Source of the DNA: Prunus persica
Taxonomy: Eukaryota > Streptophyta > Magnoliopsida > Rosales > Rosaceae
Length of the DNA: 64,000 nucleotides
Assembly (NCBI RefSeq): GCF_000346465.2
Contig: NC_034011.1
Coordinates: 17,682,937 to 17,746,936, forward strand
Direction of reading: 5' to 3'
How positions within the stretch are numbered: position 1 is the stretch's first letter; each line of letters opens with the position of its first letter. Positions 10,834 to 23,500 of the stretch are shown here, piece after piece. Position numbers and translations under genes: made by a program. The notes below the pieces were generated by a model, which worked only from the letters and a program-made list of their open reading frames with translations, was not told the DNA's origin and made no database searches.

Positions 10834-13800
10834 ATGGCTCCTCCAATCCTTTCCTTGGTTCTGCCCTCCGAGACTGGTCGAGTTCTGAGTATTCAATCTC
10901 ATACAGTCCAGGTATTGGCGGTTTTGTTTGTGTTTGGTCACTGAGAAAACTGAAGGAAAAAAAAACATGCCAAACTTGAATCTTAAATTTCCTCTACAAG
11001 TTAAAATATTGAATGTATCCTTTCTGTATGAATGAATTCCAGTATTGAATTTGATGTGATTTTTTATGGCATTAATGGTATTTGTGTGATAGTGGAATGA
11101 TAAATTGTGTGCTTATTTGACTGGTACTTCAAGGTAAAGTTAGTGAAAACAGATACACATTTTGTGTGTGTGCGAAACTTATTTAGGATTTGTATGGCAT
11201 ATTAGATTGTGATGAACTATGGATAATATGTCTACCCCAAATTGGAGTTGTTGGATTTCTCATAAGTAAGCAAAAATACGTTATACGGTCTGTCCCGTGT
11301 TCTAAATAGCTTACTAGATTTTGAGGCAGGTAAAAGTCCAACAACAACGTTTCAAGAGAAGAACCAAAACTGCCATAAACTCTTATTCTCATATCAAACT
11401 TTCATACTACTTGATACAACTGAAGAAACACAGGTCCTCCTAATGTTCATCCCCCAAATTAAATGCTAATATGTGAACCTAAATTACAATTAATCCATCT
11501 TTATCTCTTCGACTCTCAATTCATTTAACCACATTCAAAATGTAATTACTTATCTACTCAATTAAGGAAACGTCTATATTACTCTCAACAGATTTGCTGT
11601 GTTTTTTGAATTGGCCTTTAGTCCATATGAAAGCTATATGTATGTGACGTATAAATTATTGTGCTAGTACCTATATTTTTGAACGGATATGCGCCATCAT
11701 TAGACCTAACATCCATATATTTTCTCTTTGTTGTGATTTTCTGGGAAGGGACATGACATCAACTCATTTTCCTTCTTTTGCTAATGATACAGGCAATTTG
11801 TCTGTTTCGTGCCACCAAGTTCTGCCCTTGACATGTCCTGAAATATAATGATTATGTGATTCCAAATTCCAAATTTGTCTGTATCGTGTCCCTTCCCTTA
11901 TTTTCTCACCTTCCTTGAAGTGTATGAGCCATAATTGCCTGCCCTGTGCATCTTTCCTGGTCCTAATTTAAGTTGGGCCTTGTTGTTTTCATGAGTAAAT
12001 ATGAATATGATTTGAGAGTGGGTCAGGGATATCTACCTGTACTTTGTAGATTATGTTTTAACCTTACATCATTCCTGGTCTTTTACTTATGGTTAGGGAT
12101 ATGTGGGGAATAAGTCAGCTGTATTTCCCTTGCAACTATTAGGCTATGATGTGGATCCAATTAATTCAGTCCAGTTCTCAAACCACACAGGCAAGCTGCT
12201 TCTACTTCCTTCAAACAGTCTCAGAATTTTGAGGCCTGATATGCGGCGTGATGCCATCTGTGAACCTGTATAAAGTCAAGCATGATGTCTTAGTTTTAAT
12301 GGAGGTAACATCCTGATTCAATATACCTGAAAACATTTGCAGGATACCCAACTTTTAAGGGTCAAGTTTTGAATGGACAACAGCTATGGGAATTGATAGA
12401 AGGCCTTGAAGAAAATGATTTATTATACTACACTCATTTATTAACAGGTATATTAAATTATTCATGGATTGGTTTTGAAGATCTGGTCCTGTATAACATG
12501 GTAACTATTAAGTGAATGTGTTATTCTGACTTTTTGCCATTGGAAGAAACAAAGAAGACAGAAAAAATAAAGAAGGGTAAAGCTGAATGCTTAGGAATAG
12601 GACTGGTGGTTGCAACGTTGGTGCTAAGCAAATCAATAGATCTATGCATGAATATAGCACAATCTAGACCTATATCACACAGATTAAAATTACATAAAAC
12701 ATGCTTTCCAAAAGTCTGAAAGAAATCATTCTTATAGATATTAATGAAATAAAGCAGCCAATAATTCCTTTTATACCTTTCTATTGTCACCAGTTCACTT
12801 AGCCTCATTCTTTCTTTGGTTCTTTGATTTTTTTGGTTGTATTTTTAGAAAAAAAAATTGATGCCATTGTCATGAAGTTAATCAGATTCAACTTCTTTGT
12901 CCTGTCTTTTCTTTTCCCCATCTTCTGCGTTATAATATGCTTTGGAGACTTCAAAACAGTTATTGGTGTGATTTCCTTGTTTGGGAGGGCTTATGCAACT
13001 GTTCTGACCTCTGAGTTGACGATGGAAAGAGGTTACATTTTATTTAAAACACTTCTATAAAATAAAATAAAAACTTTAAATTGGGGAAAGCATCGTAAAA
13101 TCTTTGATATCTTCTTATAGTACTACCTTTACTTTCCTTTGAAGTGTATGTGGCTTTGATCTAGTTGATTTTTGTGCAGGTTATATTGGTTCAGTTTCGT
13201 TTTTGAGCACTATATTGGAGGTTGTCAATAAACTTCGCTCTGTAAACCCAAAACTTAAATATGGTGAGTGGATCATGAATATTTCAGAAGTCCTTGCCAT
13301 CATCAAATATGTATACTAATCCTTTGTATAGCTGCGGTATTTTTATTTTGTTGGGGCACCTGAAAATGTTAATCTAACTTACTAGCGCTTCTCCTTCACA
13401 CTTTCGTTGTTGTATCTGTTTGGTTAACTTGATACATATGGATTATTATTTGCTTTGCTTGGTCGTACATGTTATAAGATGCAAGAATGCAAAATAACTG
13501 GTGAATGGCCATATGTTTTAATTAGAACATTGCTAAAATTGTAAAAATTCAAGATTCTGTTGTAACTGTTATATGTTGCTAGAACGAAAATGTAATTTTT
13601 TTTAATGGGGCCATAAAGATAAATTCTTCTTGCTGACTTTGATAAGATTATTTAAGTCAATTTACTAGTGAATTTTGAGATCTTACAAACTTATCTTGTA
13701 TATTAAAGTTATTGGCTTAAAAATTGTAGTAACCATCATGTCAAGAGAGGGACATAATAGGAATATATTTGGAAAGCAGAGTTGTGGAACATATGGCGTA

Positions 13801-15702
13801 GAGTAAGCCCTTTTTGTTCTTTCACTCATGAGTGGATGCCTTGCAATCTGTCATGATCATTTTGAGTATGAGGGCAACAGTTGAATTCTGCAGATTTGTG
13901 GCTCCATGGAATGTGATTGTTCATCTTCTTCTCTATAGAAAAAAATAAACTAATGTATTTTTGGGTCATATGCATTTTTCATCTTTGTTATGATATAATT
14001 CTTGCTATCCTTTACTTGCCCAGTCTGTGATCCAGTGATGGGTGATGAAGGAAAGCTCTATGTCCCTCCAGAATTGGTATCAGTATATCGAGAGAAGGTA
14101 AGCAATATGACTTGTCTATGGGTGCATCATGGAAGCATATCTATCATATTCTTTGCATATACAAGGGTGGAGAAGATTTTTAATTATTAGCATGTTAGTA
14201 GTTTGACAACTGCTCAAACTTGAATTTATGTCAAACCAACATCTGTATGTTTGTGTTGGATACAAATCGACTTTCCTAAGAATTTAATCTTGAATTTTTT
14301 CCTTTCCTGTAATTTTCTTGATACAAGAAGTATTGATGTTGGTATAGTAGCTTGATAATGAAATTGATTTAATAGCTATTTCTGGTAATGCATTTTATAT
14401 AAGGTTGTCCCAGTAGCTTCAATGTTGACTCCCAACCAGTTTGAAGCAGAACTCTTGACTAACTTGAGGTAATTTCTTATGCCACAGTATAATGATAATC
14501 AACATTGCCCCTTGTAGTTAAACAGCATCTGGTTTTTCTTGTGGTGCATTTGCTTTTTTCCCATTTAGGGCCAATAAATGAAACTTTAGACAAGTAAAAG
14601 TTAAAAACCTTACTTTTGAGTCCTTTTTACAAATAACAGGTGAAATCTTATGCTGTAACAGGATTGAGTCTGAAAAGGATGGTCGTGAAGCTTGTAACAT
14701 TCTTCATGCTGCCGGACCGCCAATGGTACTATTATTTAGTAATGTTTTTAATTTTTTTATATTTCACTGTACAAGTCCTGAAATGCTTGTATTCGTGTTA
14801 ATATGACAGATTTTGTTATGGTCTTGTTTTGTTTCTCTCCCTAATCTCTGTATCCTGAAAAACTATCATTGATTCATTGGTTATGTTTTCATTTTGGGAT
14901 TTTGGGATTTTGGGTTCTGGATAAATTTTTGTATCAATAGTGAGCCACTGTTATTTGGTATCTGATTGAGTTGCAAGTTGGTTAGGTGAATTATTTTTAT
15001 TTGTTTAGAGATAGAGATAAAGAAAATCCAGTGCTGCCACTTCAAGAGGCTTTCGATTTCTGGTTAATACTGGTGTAGAGCATTTATTCAGAATCACAAA
15101 GCATGCGTGGGCACATTTGGTATGTCAAAGCAAATAATTAAATCTGTTAATGATATAAGAGTTTTGGTATTTCCAAACTAATTCATGTACCTTAGTTAAT
15201 ATAGGAGCCCATACAAACTTTCCTAGTGAATATCAGCTTTGCTTCTCTATTCTCTCCTTTTCTTTGTTGAGTCTTTGTTGTTTTAAATTATCCTTTATCC
15301 TTACCCTCTGCATTTTATACAGTAAATCTTTTATAGTTAATTACTGAATATTCACTGTACTGATCCTGATATTCACTTGTTGTGTATCCTATTATTTTTT
15401 CAATCAAATTGAAGCCGAATTTGGGGGGTATAGAATTACTTGATTGTGCACTTCTAGTTAATGTTAGATCTGTCTCTGTCCCTGCCTGTCTCTCAGTTTC
15501 ATATTTTAATGCATAAATTTGATCTATCTCAGGTTGTGACTACAAGCATAAATATAGATGGTAATCTTTCGTAATTGGTATTCATTAGAGGGTACTTGCT
15601 TGGTGTACATGTGGAAACTTGTTTGTGCGTTTCTATTTAATGTTACCTGTTTTGCTTGTTGTACACGTGGAAACTTGTTTGTGCGGTTCTATTTAATGTT
15701 GC

Positions 15703-15733
<31 letters not shown>

Positions 15734-18700
15734 CTCTTCTCTCTCTCATATTATAATGTTAGTTTGATATATTGTAGGTTGTGCTTACAAGCATAAATAT
15801 CAATGGTAATCTTTTTCTAATTGGTAGCCATCAAAAGGAAAAGGTGAGTTCTTGTCTACGAATGAAATTACACCTAAGGTTTGGGATTTTTTAGTTGGGC
15901 TTAAAAGTTGGTCATTCCAGTGTTTAAAAAAAATATATGTTCTTTAAGAATTTCAAAATGTGGTCACTGTTTTGGGAGCTTTTATTGCTGTAATACATTT
16001 TACTTGTCAGATTATGCTTCTTATTTGAATGCTTAGTTAGATATGACATTGTTGTGCCCTTTATTATGTATTCTTCCACAGAAAAAAAGGAAGTTTGATT
16101 CTTTTCTTGCATGCCAAAAGCTTCTAAATGGTCTGTTTTTTGTACAAATTTTTGTGCTGACCTTTAATGATTCCTGCCAAAAGCAAAAACCTTTTATGAT
16201 TTTTCCCTAATGAAATAAATTTAGACTTTATTATAGTTTATGGCAAGATTTCTTTTGACAATGTGCTTTACACAATTTTTACTTTAATTATGTGATAGGG
16301 TCTGTCTCCTGAGCAATTCAAGATTGTGATTCCTAAAATTCCTGCATATTTCACGGTATGAAAATTTCCTCTTTAATTTTTATCAGCAAAGCTGTATTCA
16401 TAGTTCTACTAGCACACAACAAGGAATATCCTTTACACTGTACTGTTGAATACTGCAATGAACTGATGTTAAAATATATATATATTTTTTTTGTTTGTTA
16501 GTTCTATGTCCCCTAATTTTATCTTTTTGCTAGTTTGAACCATTTATGAAGATGTTACTTTATAATTATACAACAGCATATTAGAAAATAACCTGCCCTA
16601 TTAGCCTTGTTTTCTGATCCATGGTTTTGACAGTGTGACTTTCTAATCCCTTAATCGGATTGTATGCAGTCAGTTAAATGTTACCTTTCCAATTAAATAT
16701 ACCCAGTCAACTACTTCATTAATGGACACCTGGATGGCATCTCATTTGAAGAAAAAAAGGATTTCTAAAGGCTGCTGATTTCATGTTTAGAGCATATTGT
16801 TAACCATCTTTTTTGAACTCTTAGGAGAAACTCATGTTTTTCTTTGACTTTTCCCATTCTTATTTTACTGGATAAAAATCAGGAGACGTAGTGCCAATTC
16901 CCATACTGTATTTATGTTTAAATTAACTCAAGATTTTTGGGGTTTTACTTGGAGAGAAACAGACAGGGAGGGACAATTAATTTATGTGGCCAAAACCAAA
17001 AAGACACAAGGGATTCCTTCTTCATAGTTTATACTGACTTCATGATGGATTTGATTTACTATCTTACCTTACCTTATAGGATTGATGACTTAATTATCCT
17101 AATTTAATAGCTTTGGATATGTAGTTGGGGACCCTGGGGTAAGATCAATTGACACTGGCATTAAACTTGCGAGTTTTACTTTTTATAAGATTCCTTCTTT
17201 ACTAATTCAAAAATTGGATTTAATGTTGTGGTCCACACAATTTTTATTGTTTATCAAATCTCTGATAAGCAAGTACTCCGTCAAGGTTCTTCTATTCATA
17301 ACATAAATATGTATAAAGAAAATACTAATTCTAAACAATATGGATGGAATAGTTAGAGATACTGGATCAACTTGAAAGTTGAGCTGCATGGTGAGCATAG
17401 TTAAAGCATCAAGTTGAAAGATTTGATTACCAAAAAGAATCGTATATATGTATATATGCCGGCGTCAATTGATCCTGTTATCTAGTTTATATGGTAAAAC
17501 CAGTTGTATGATTGACAAATATGTGCATGAACTTGTAGGGAACAGGAGATCTTACAACTGCACTTCTACTTGGGTGGAGCAATGTAATTCCTTTAAACTA
17601 TGTTTTGGCTTTGATTCAACTCCTGAGCCCTTCTTTCCAATATAGTTCTATATCTATAAATGGTTGTTCTTTCTACCCAGAAATATCCTGACAACCTGGA
17701 CAAGGCAGCCGAGCTTGCTGTATCATCCTTGCAGGTATTCCGTCCCTCCCCCACCACTTTTCTTGTTTCTTTAATTGCTAGTGTTCTTTCATATATAAGT
17801 ATTTCTGAATGATGTAAAGTTCTTTTGAATTCCACCTTGGACTAAGTAGGAGTACAAAACATATAAAGGTACGACATATCAATATATAAAGAGCATAACA
17901 GCATTATGGTATATTTTCTGAATACTATTTTTGCATAGTGTTTGTTAAAGAAGAGTCACGATATATTTATAGAAACATTTTAGTGGAAATTATTTATTCT
18001 ATGATATGTCATTACATGTCCTGCTGGCTGCTACTAGGTATTGTGTTACACGCGACATATACACGGTAGTTGTAAGTGATATGCCTGATAAGCTAGATAA
18101 ATAGATACCTCATGGAAATTAACAATTCTTAGAAAGAAAGAAAAAAAAAAAAAATATTCCGCATGTGATAGGACCCAGCGATCTCAAACTTAACTCTATG
18201 CTTATACAGGAAACCAATCTTGATATTATTGTAACAAAATCCAAAATACAAGCCGTCTTGCTTTGCACAACTAATCAGTATTTATACTGACTTGCAAACT
18301 AAGACTTAGTTAAACCAACTCACTGAATAATTCTCCACTAATAACCAATACATCTAACAACATGACACGTGTGCCACTAATAACATGCCAACTTATAGGA
18401 CTCTATCAGCATGAGTAGCAATTTTTCTTTTGTGAAGTTACCTGAACTTGGTCATTATTTAATTTGATTTACCCTAGTAAGGATCAAGTTTTGGAGGCCT
18501 GTGTGGGTGAATACAACTAGAATAGAATGATAGTTGCAGGCCCTGCTGGTTAATAGTTGATACAATCTGGATGTATTTCCCTTGCTTATTCCACCTGGTG
18601 GCAAAAGAAACTTTTACACGAATTTATTGTCTCTGGTTTAACCTTATCACCGATCCCTTTATGTGAGCCATGGTTGGCTGATTCTGTGTTTACAATCAAT

Positions 18701-18849
18701 ACTTACAGGCCCTTCTACAGAGGACAATTAACGACTACAAAAGTGCCGGCCATGATCCCAAGTCAAGCAGTTTAGAGATTCGATTAATCCAAAGTCAGAA
18801 CGACATTCGTAACCCCGAAATTAAATTCAGAGCCGAAAGATACACTTAA
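10834..18849 (+). CDS. SOS4: Pyridoxal kinase, 12 exons (SOS4/PDXK-like)
   Basis: Phosphorylates pyridoxal, pyridoxine and pyridoxamine with ATP in the vitamin B6 salvage pathway; the Arabidopsis orthologue is SOS4. Exons: 10834-10911, 12097-12190, 12343-12447, 13180-13263, 14024-14097, 14404-14468, 14662-14725, 15778-15843, 16299-16355, 17539-17583, 17681-17734, 18709-18849. They join in frame to 927 nt, 308 aa, matching the usual plant cytosolic length. The N-terminus reads [20 protein letters not shown]; residues 123-130 are DPVMGDEG; residues 230-233 are GTGD, the ribokinase-family anion hole with catalytic Asp233; the protein ends in AERYT. All introns are GT-AG except intron 2, which starts with GC (12191). 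ATG 10834 is chosen because family similarity starts there; an earlier ATG at 10785 is out of frame. Confidence 0.95.
12191..12342 (+). other. GC-AG intron 2 of pyridoxal kinase
   Basis: Exon 2 ends AACCACACAG and the intron begins GCAAGC. The reading frame and the conserved SNHTGYPTF protein junction only work with this GC donor, and the acceptor is TTTGCAG before 12343. The positions after the GC (AAG) fit the extended consensus of GC donors. At 152 bp it is the shortest intron in the gene after the small 3' ones. Confidence 0.75.
15533..15598 (+). pseudogene. Decayed duplicate of pyridoxal kinase exon 8
   Basis: A CAG acceptor-like site is followed by GTTGTGACTACAAGCATAAA, the same start as exon 8 at 15778 with a single substitution. 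Similarity continues through the GGTAATCTTT(C/T)...TAATTGGTA part. The copy carries a stop where exon 8 has a coding triplet (frame reads [13 protein letters not shown] then stop). The preceding intron bases, from about 15441 (TTGTGCACTTCTAGTTAATGTTA), resemble those before exon 8 at about 15683, so intron and exon were duplicated together. It lies inside intron 7 and is presumably skipped. Confidence 0.75.
15600..15750. repeat. Tandem 55-bp repeat and CT microsatellite in intron 7
   Basis: The block containing GTGGAAACTTGTTTGTGCG and TTCTATTTAATGTT occurs twice, at about 15609-15647 and 15666-15702. It is followed by a TC/CT run of about 45 bases (15703-15748) forming the polypyrimidine region upstream of the true exon 8 acceptor. 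Confidence 0.7.
18130..18415 (-). mobile_element. Possible LTR fragment inside pyridoxal kinase intron 11
   Basis: Read on the minus strand, the segment holds a TATA-like CAGTATAAATACTGATTAG at about 18278 followed by TTGTGCAAAGCAAGACGGC and an oligo-A run (18141-18153 on the plus strand). The layout looks like the U3-R part of a Ty1/copia-type LTR. No primer-binding site, pol or target duplication was identified, so the call is weak. Confidence 0.3.
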
Positions 18850-20507
18850 AATGGTTGATATGTACGGGACATGGTATATGTAATTTACCATGATCGTTTG
18901 AAAACTGTTACCCAATGCTATCACCATGAAAGTTGGATACATTTTCTTTTCTTTCGAAATATGCACATGGATATAGGCAGAGATGTAGCCAACTGACAGA
19001 TGCTCATCTTTTTTGTTCCATAGTTGTTAGGGCTTCTGGTTTTGATACTTTTGGTGGGGCAACAATTTGGACAAATTTACTGCTCTTGGGGTATCCGTAT
19101 TAAGGATTGTTAATTTTTTTTTTTGGGCGGGAAAAAAAAAATTGCCAGTCAGTTGAAGTGAAAAGTAAACTCCACGTTTAAGTGACTTTTGACGCACAAA
19201 CATGTGGATTTTATTAACATGAAAAATTATATTTACATATTTAAGTCGATTTTTGACACCCTTCTCTCTCTCACTGTGACTTTGATTGGGTTGCCATCTC
19301 CCTTCAACACCAACCCAATCTGTTATATATATATATATATATATTTTTTTTTTTTTTATTATAAATATTTTTGTTTAAAACTTATGCAAGAAATTTTCTA
19401 ATTATCTCCTAAATTTAAGAAAAAAAAATTCAGGAGCATTAGTACAATACATGTTCTAATTTGAGGACATCATAATCTATTATTGGAATTTAAGGGAAAA
19501 AATACAAATCAGGGTATAATTGAGTAACCATTGCCACAATTTAGCCTTAAAAAGTATTTAAAAACTCTGTTTTTTTGTGTGGGTATTAATATGATGAAAA
19601 AGGTGCACCTATAATATCCTTATTTTAAAAAAATAGAGGTATTTAATTATATACATATTCTTAGCATTAGTGATATAAATAAACCCTATACAATTTAATT
19701 TCTATAAACAAGTCCACACAAAAATAACTGGCCTTATTGAATTTAATTTTAATTATTAAATTATGTTGAGAGTTTTGGATTTTTTTAATGAGATTTTGGA
19801 GTTGGGTTTGTTTTAAGAAATCTATGATAGTTTTGTAATTTATAGAAAGTTCGAAGCCTTTTTGTTATGTTATAAATGGACTTTGGGTGTGTTTTTAAAA
19901 TCCATTTTATATAGAATTTTTTTAATATATAATTTGAACCCCTATATTGGGCATAATAGTGAAACTCCCAAAAAAATATGTATAATATCTTGACTTTAAC
20001 ATTACTCCCTGAACCCTCTTTTAATGAACCATAACCATAACCATAACCAATTATTATCACCGTCAATTTTACATTGTGATCGAACCCGCATGACATTTTG
20101 ATAGTGTGTGTGTGTGTGAGAAACTCTTTCCCACCCTATCTCTTGCATTCATAACAATTTAAGAATAATTTATGTAGATATAATTTAATTTAGAAATGAT
20201 TTAGCTATTTGATTATCACAATAATCATTTCTATGTTGATATGAACTAATGTATTTGTCTATTTATTTGATGATAATCGAAAAACCAAAATGATTCTAGG
20301 TTTGTTGGCTTTTCAAAAAACAAATTTATTTTAAAAATGATGCTATAGTGTAAATACAAATGAGTATTGGGGCCATTTTTTCAGGCCGCCAATGGAAGAG
20401 GCCTCTGGACGCTTCACATTACTCATACTCGTAGTTCTTCTAACAAAACCCATAGCCATAATTTTCAAATCAAACAGAATAAACTTGTCTTTCTAACTTT
20501 TGTTAAA
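18850..20507. other. Intergenic region between pyridoxal kinase and AAR2
   Basis: AT-rich DNA containing the kinase 3' UTR, a TA microsatellite at about 19324-19343 with an adjoining T run, and a 3' SINE remnant at 20078-20150. The last 140 bp before 20508 are the AAR2 5' UTR/promoter. I see no other gene. Confidence 0.5.
20078..20150 (+). mobile_element. 3' part of a tRNA-derived SINE
   Basis: GATCGAACCCGCATGACATTTTGATAG leads into a GT microsatellite and GAGAAACTCTTTCCC. This matches the second half of the SINEs at 47518-47670 and 61813-61961: B-box-like TTCGAA(C), CATGACA, TTGA(C/T)AGTGTGTGTG, then a pyrimidine-rich tail. The A-box half is missing or diverged. Confidence 0.5.
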
Positions 20508-23500
20508 ATGGATGCTGAAATGGCGATGGAGCTTGTGAAGCATGGCCTAACGCTTCTCTTCCTCGACGTTCCTCAGCACACTCTCATCGGCATTGATACT
20601 CAGGTAAACTACTACCAACCCAGCCACACATGCTTATGCTCTGTTTTGTTGCCCAGAAATTTCAAAAGAAAATGGAAACGAAGAAAATTTGGATTTCTGT
20701 CTATAAATTAACACTTGAACACTTGGTTCGCTGTATCTTCAGATGTTTTCAGTTGGCCCTGACTTTAAAGGCATAAAGATGATTCCTCCTGGTCCTCACT
20801 TTGTGTACTATAGCTCATCCACCAGGTTACCTCTTCTTGCTCATTATGTGTTTGTTGAATGTCGGCAGAGAATAGACTGACTAGTTGCTCTTCATTTACT
20901 ATTGAATTTTAATTGTTTTATGGGTGCTTCTATTTTGTATTTTTTAAAAAATATGTTTGGCTATTTTTGGGTACACAGAGATGGCAAGGAATTCTCACCA
21001 ATTATTGGGTTTTTTGTTGATGCTGGACCATCTGAGGTTAGTAACCAGTCTTTTATTATTACTTTAGTGGCCACTGGCTTATTGGGTTTAACATGTTACA
21101 GTAAGTTGTTTGTGGCATGATATCAAGGCATGTGAGCCAGACTGACCTTTCTGATGTAACAGGTAATTGTTCGCAAGTGGGATCAACAAGAGGAACGATT
21201 AGTCAAAGTACCAGAAGAAGAGGTTGGTATTCATGTTGATTGTATCATTGTCTTACTCGGGGAGTCACATTTTTCAAAATATGGAATCAAAGTGATTCAC
21301 AATGTTTGAAACTTTAGATTGAATTTTGTAACCTCAATCTCAAATAAGCTTCGTAAATCTTAACTGCTAAGTAGTTAGAAAATATGGTCAATATCTTTTC
21401 AGGACAATCACAGTTTATCTTTTATTTATTATCTTGCAACTTTAATTATTTTTTTTGGTCCAATTTTATTGTATTAGTGAGCTCTTACATTATAAAGGGA
21501 GCAAGAGGGAATTTGAGAATTTTTTTCCCAAACATATTCTATGGTCGAACAGAGCACAGTAGTGATTTTCTCTGTTCAGTTTAGTATTTTGATTTCACAT
21601 ATGTATCATTTTTGTGCCATCAGGAAGAGAGATATTGCCAAGCAGTTCGAAGTTTGGAGTTTGATAGACATCTTGGTCCTTATAATCTAAGCCAGTACGG
21701 AGATTGGAAACAGCTATCCAATTACATTACGAAGAGCATCATTCAACGGATTGGTAAGCTTTATTCACAACTTCAAAGGCGTATGTTCACAATTATCTTA
21801 GATTTTTCTATCAGGAGTTTGTTCAGTATCATTGCTTGACTTTTGTGGAACGAATAGATTTTATGCTTCAACTGCTGCCATTTGCTTCTCTCTCTCTCTC
21901 AATTCTCACATTTAAATTTGATGATCTTCAGACCCACAATGTTTGTATGTTTAATTTTACTTTACTTTTTTTTTTTTTTTTAATGCATAGGAACCCACAT
22001 TGTTTGTCTGAGTATTTTATCTTGTTATAACATACAATGGGCACTTGCTATCAAGGATGAAAATATTGGCGATACAGATAGTATCAGGCCTTCAATTTAC
22101 GGATATTTAGGGGGATATATAGATGTCGTTTTAGGTATTGAGGAAAATCGACAAAAAAGATAGATATTGGCATAAAAAATTAAGTGAAACTTTCATAGGT
22201 ATTAAGTACATTATCAATGAATGTATTGAACAAATAAAATTCAACATATACTAAGTATAAGATATGCATAAGATGAAATGTACGTGTATATAATGCGCGA
22301 TAAAAAGCCTGAAAATAAAATTTTGATTACAATGATAAAATAAAATCCATTGACACAATAGATACATACCCCAAACAAAATAAACACAAGCAGGCTTAAC
22401 ACAACAAACATGCAGACCAACCCATTAAAACATAACCCAACCCAACCCATTACTTTCAAAATGAAGACAAATTTCTGGGTTATTTGTCTAGTATTGGTAA
22501 ATATCGGGATAGCAGGGTTATCAGGGATATATCGCTGATAAGGGGGGAAGAAATAGGCTTACCCCCTTTTATCTGTATTGACACCTTAAAAAAGGGATAT
22601 ATCGTCCGATATTTTCATCCTTGCATTCTATACAATTATGTAATAGACATTAAAAGAATAATTTTTCATTTGCTTAAGGAAAGTTCTCAAAGGCAGACTT
22701 GGTGGGAACCTTAATTTTCCACAAAATACTTGTTATGGTTTTATGTGCGTTAAAGTTAGATGTTGGTGCATCTGCTCCTTGTTAGGAGTTCATATGATAT
22801 TACTGCTGTGAGCTTGTAGACATGATGGAATAGTTAACGACCAACATTAAAATCTAGTGGTATCGTGAGGTTTAAATACTTCTAAGATATCCCTATTTAG
22901 CTTTTCCTTCTAATTTCTGCATAAGGATGGATATAATTATTCATGTTGATACTTCTAGCCTGGTACCTACCAACACAATATAATACGGAATTTTTTTTGA
23001 AATAAATTCTTCTAAGAATAAGACTGCATGGAACTCTTAACAGGAAAATTCTTACAGGAGAAGTTATATTTATAGTGGCTACTTGGAACTCTACATTTTG
23101 ATATTTCTTGGATACTTTTATTTATGTTGTTAAGGACTGCTTCAGATGAATTTTATCCAATATAAGATTCATTCTTTTTATCCCAAACAACCTTTGAATT
23201 TTAATTGACTTGTACAGAACCCATTGGAGGAGAAATTACTGTTGCATCTGAATCTACAATGCATGTAAACACTCCTAGCACAATGATGGAGAAAGCTCTA
23301 GATGAGCAGTTGAATGCTAGTAGGTGCTCAACACCCAGTGACAAGTCTCAGACGAGAGGATGTTACTACACATCAATTCCCCGTGTTACCAAACGAAAGG
23401 GAATCCATGGCCAACAACTTACTTCTTTGAATCTTGACAAGGTAAGAACCCCTTCCCTCCTCTTTTAAGTTGTTCAGTTTTCTCTAATGTTTTAAATTAA

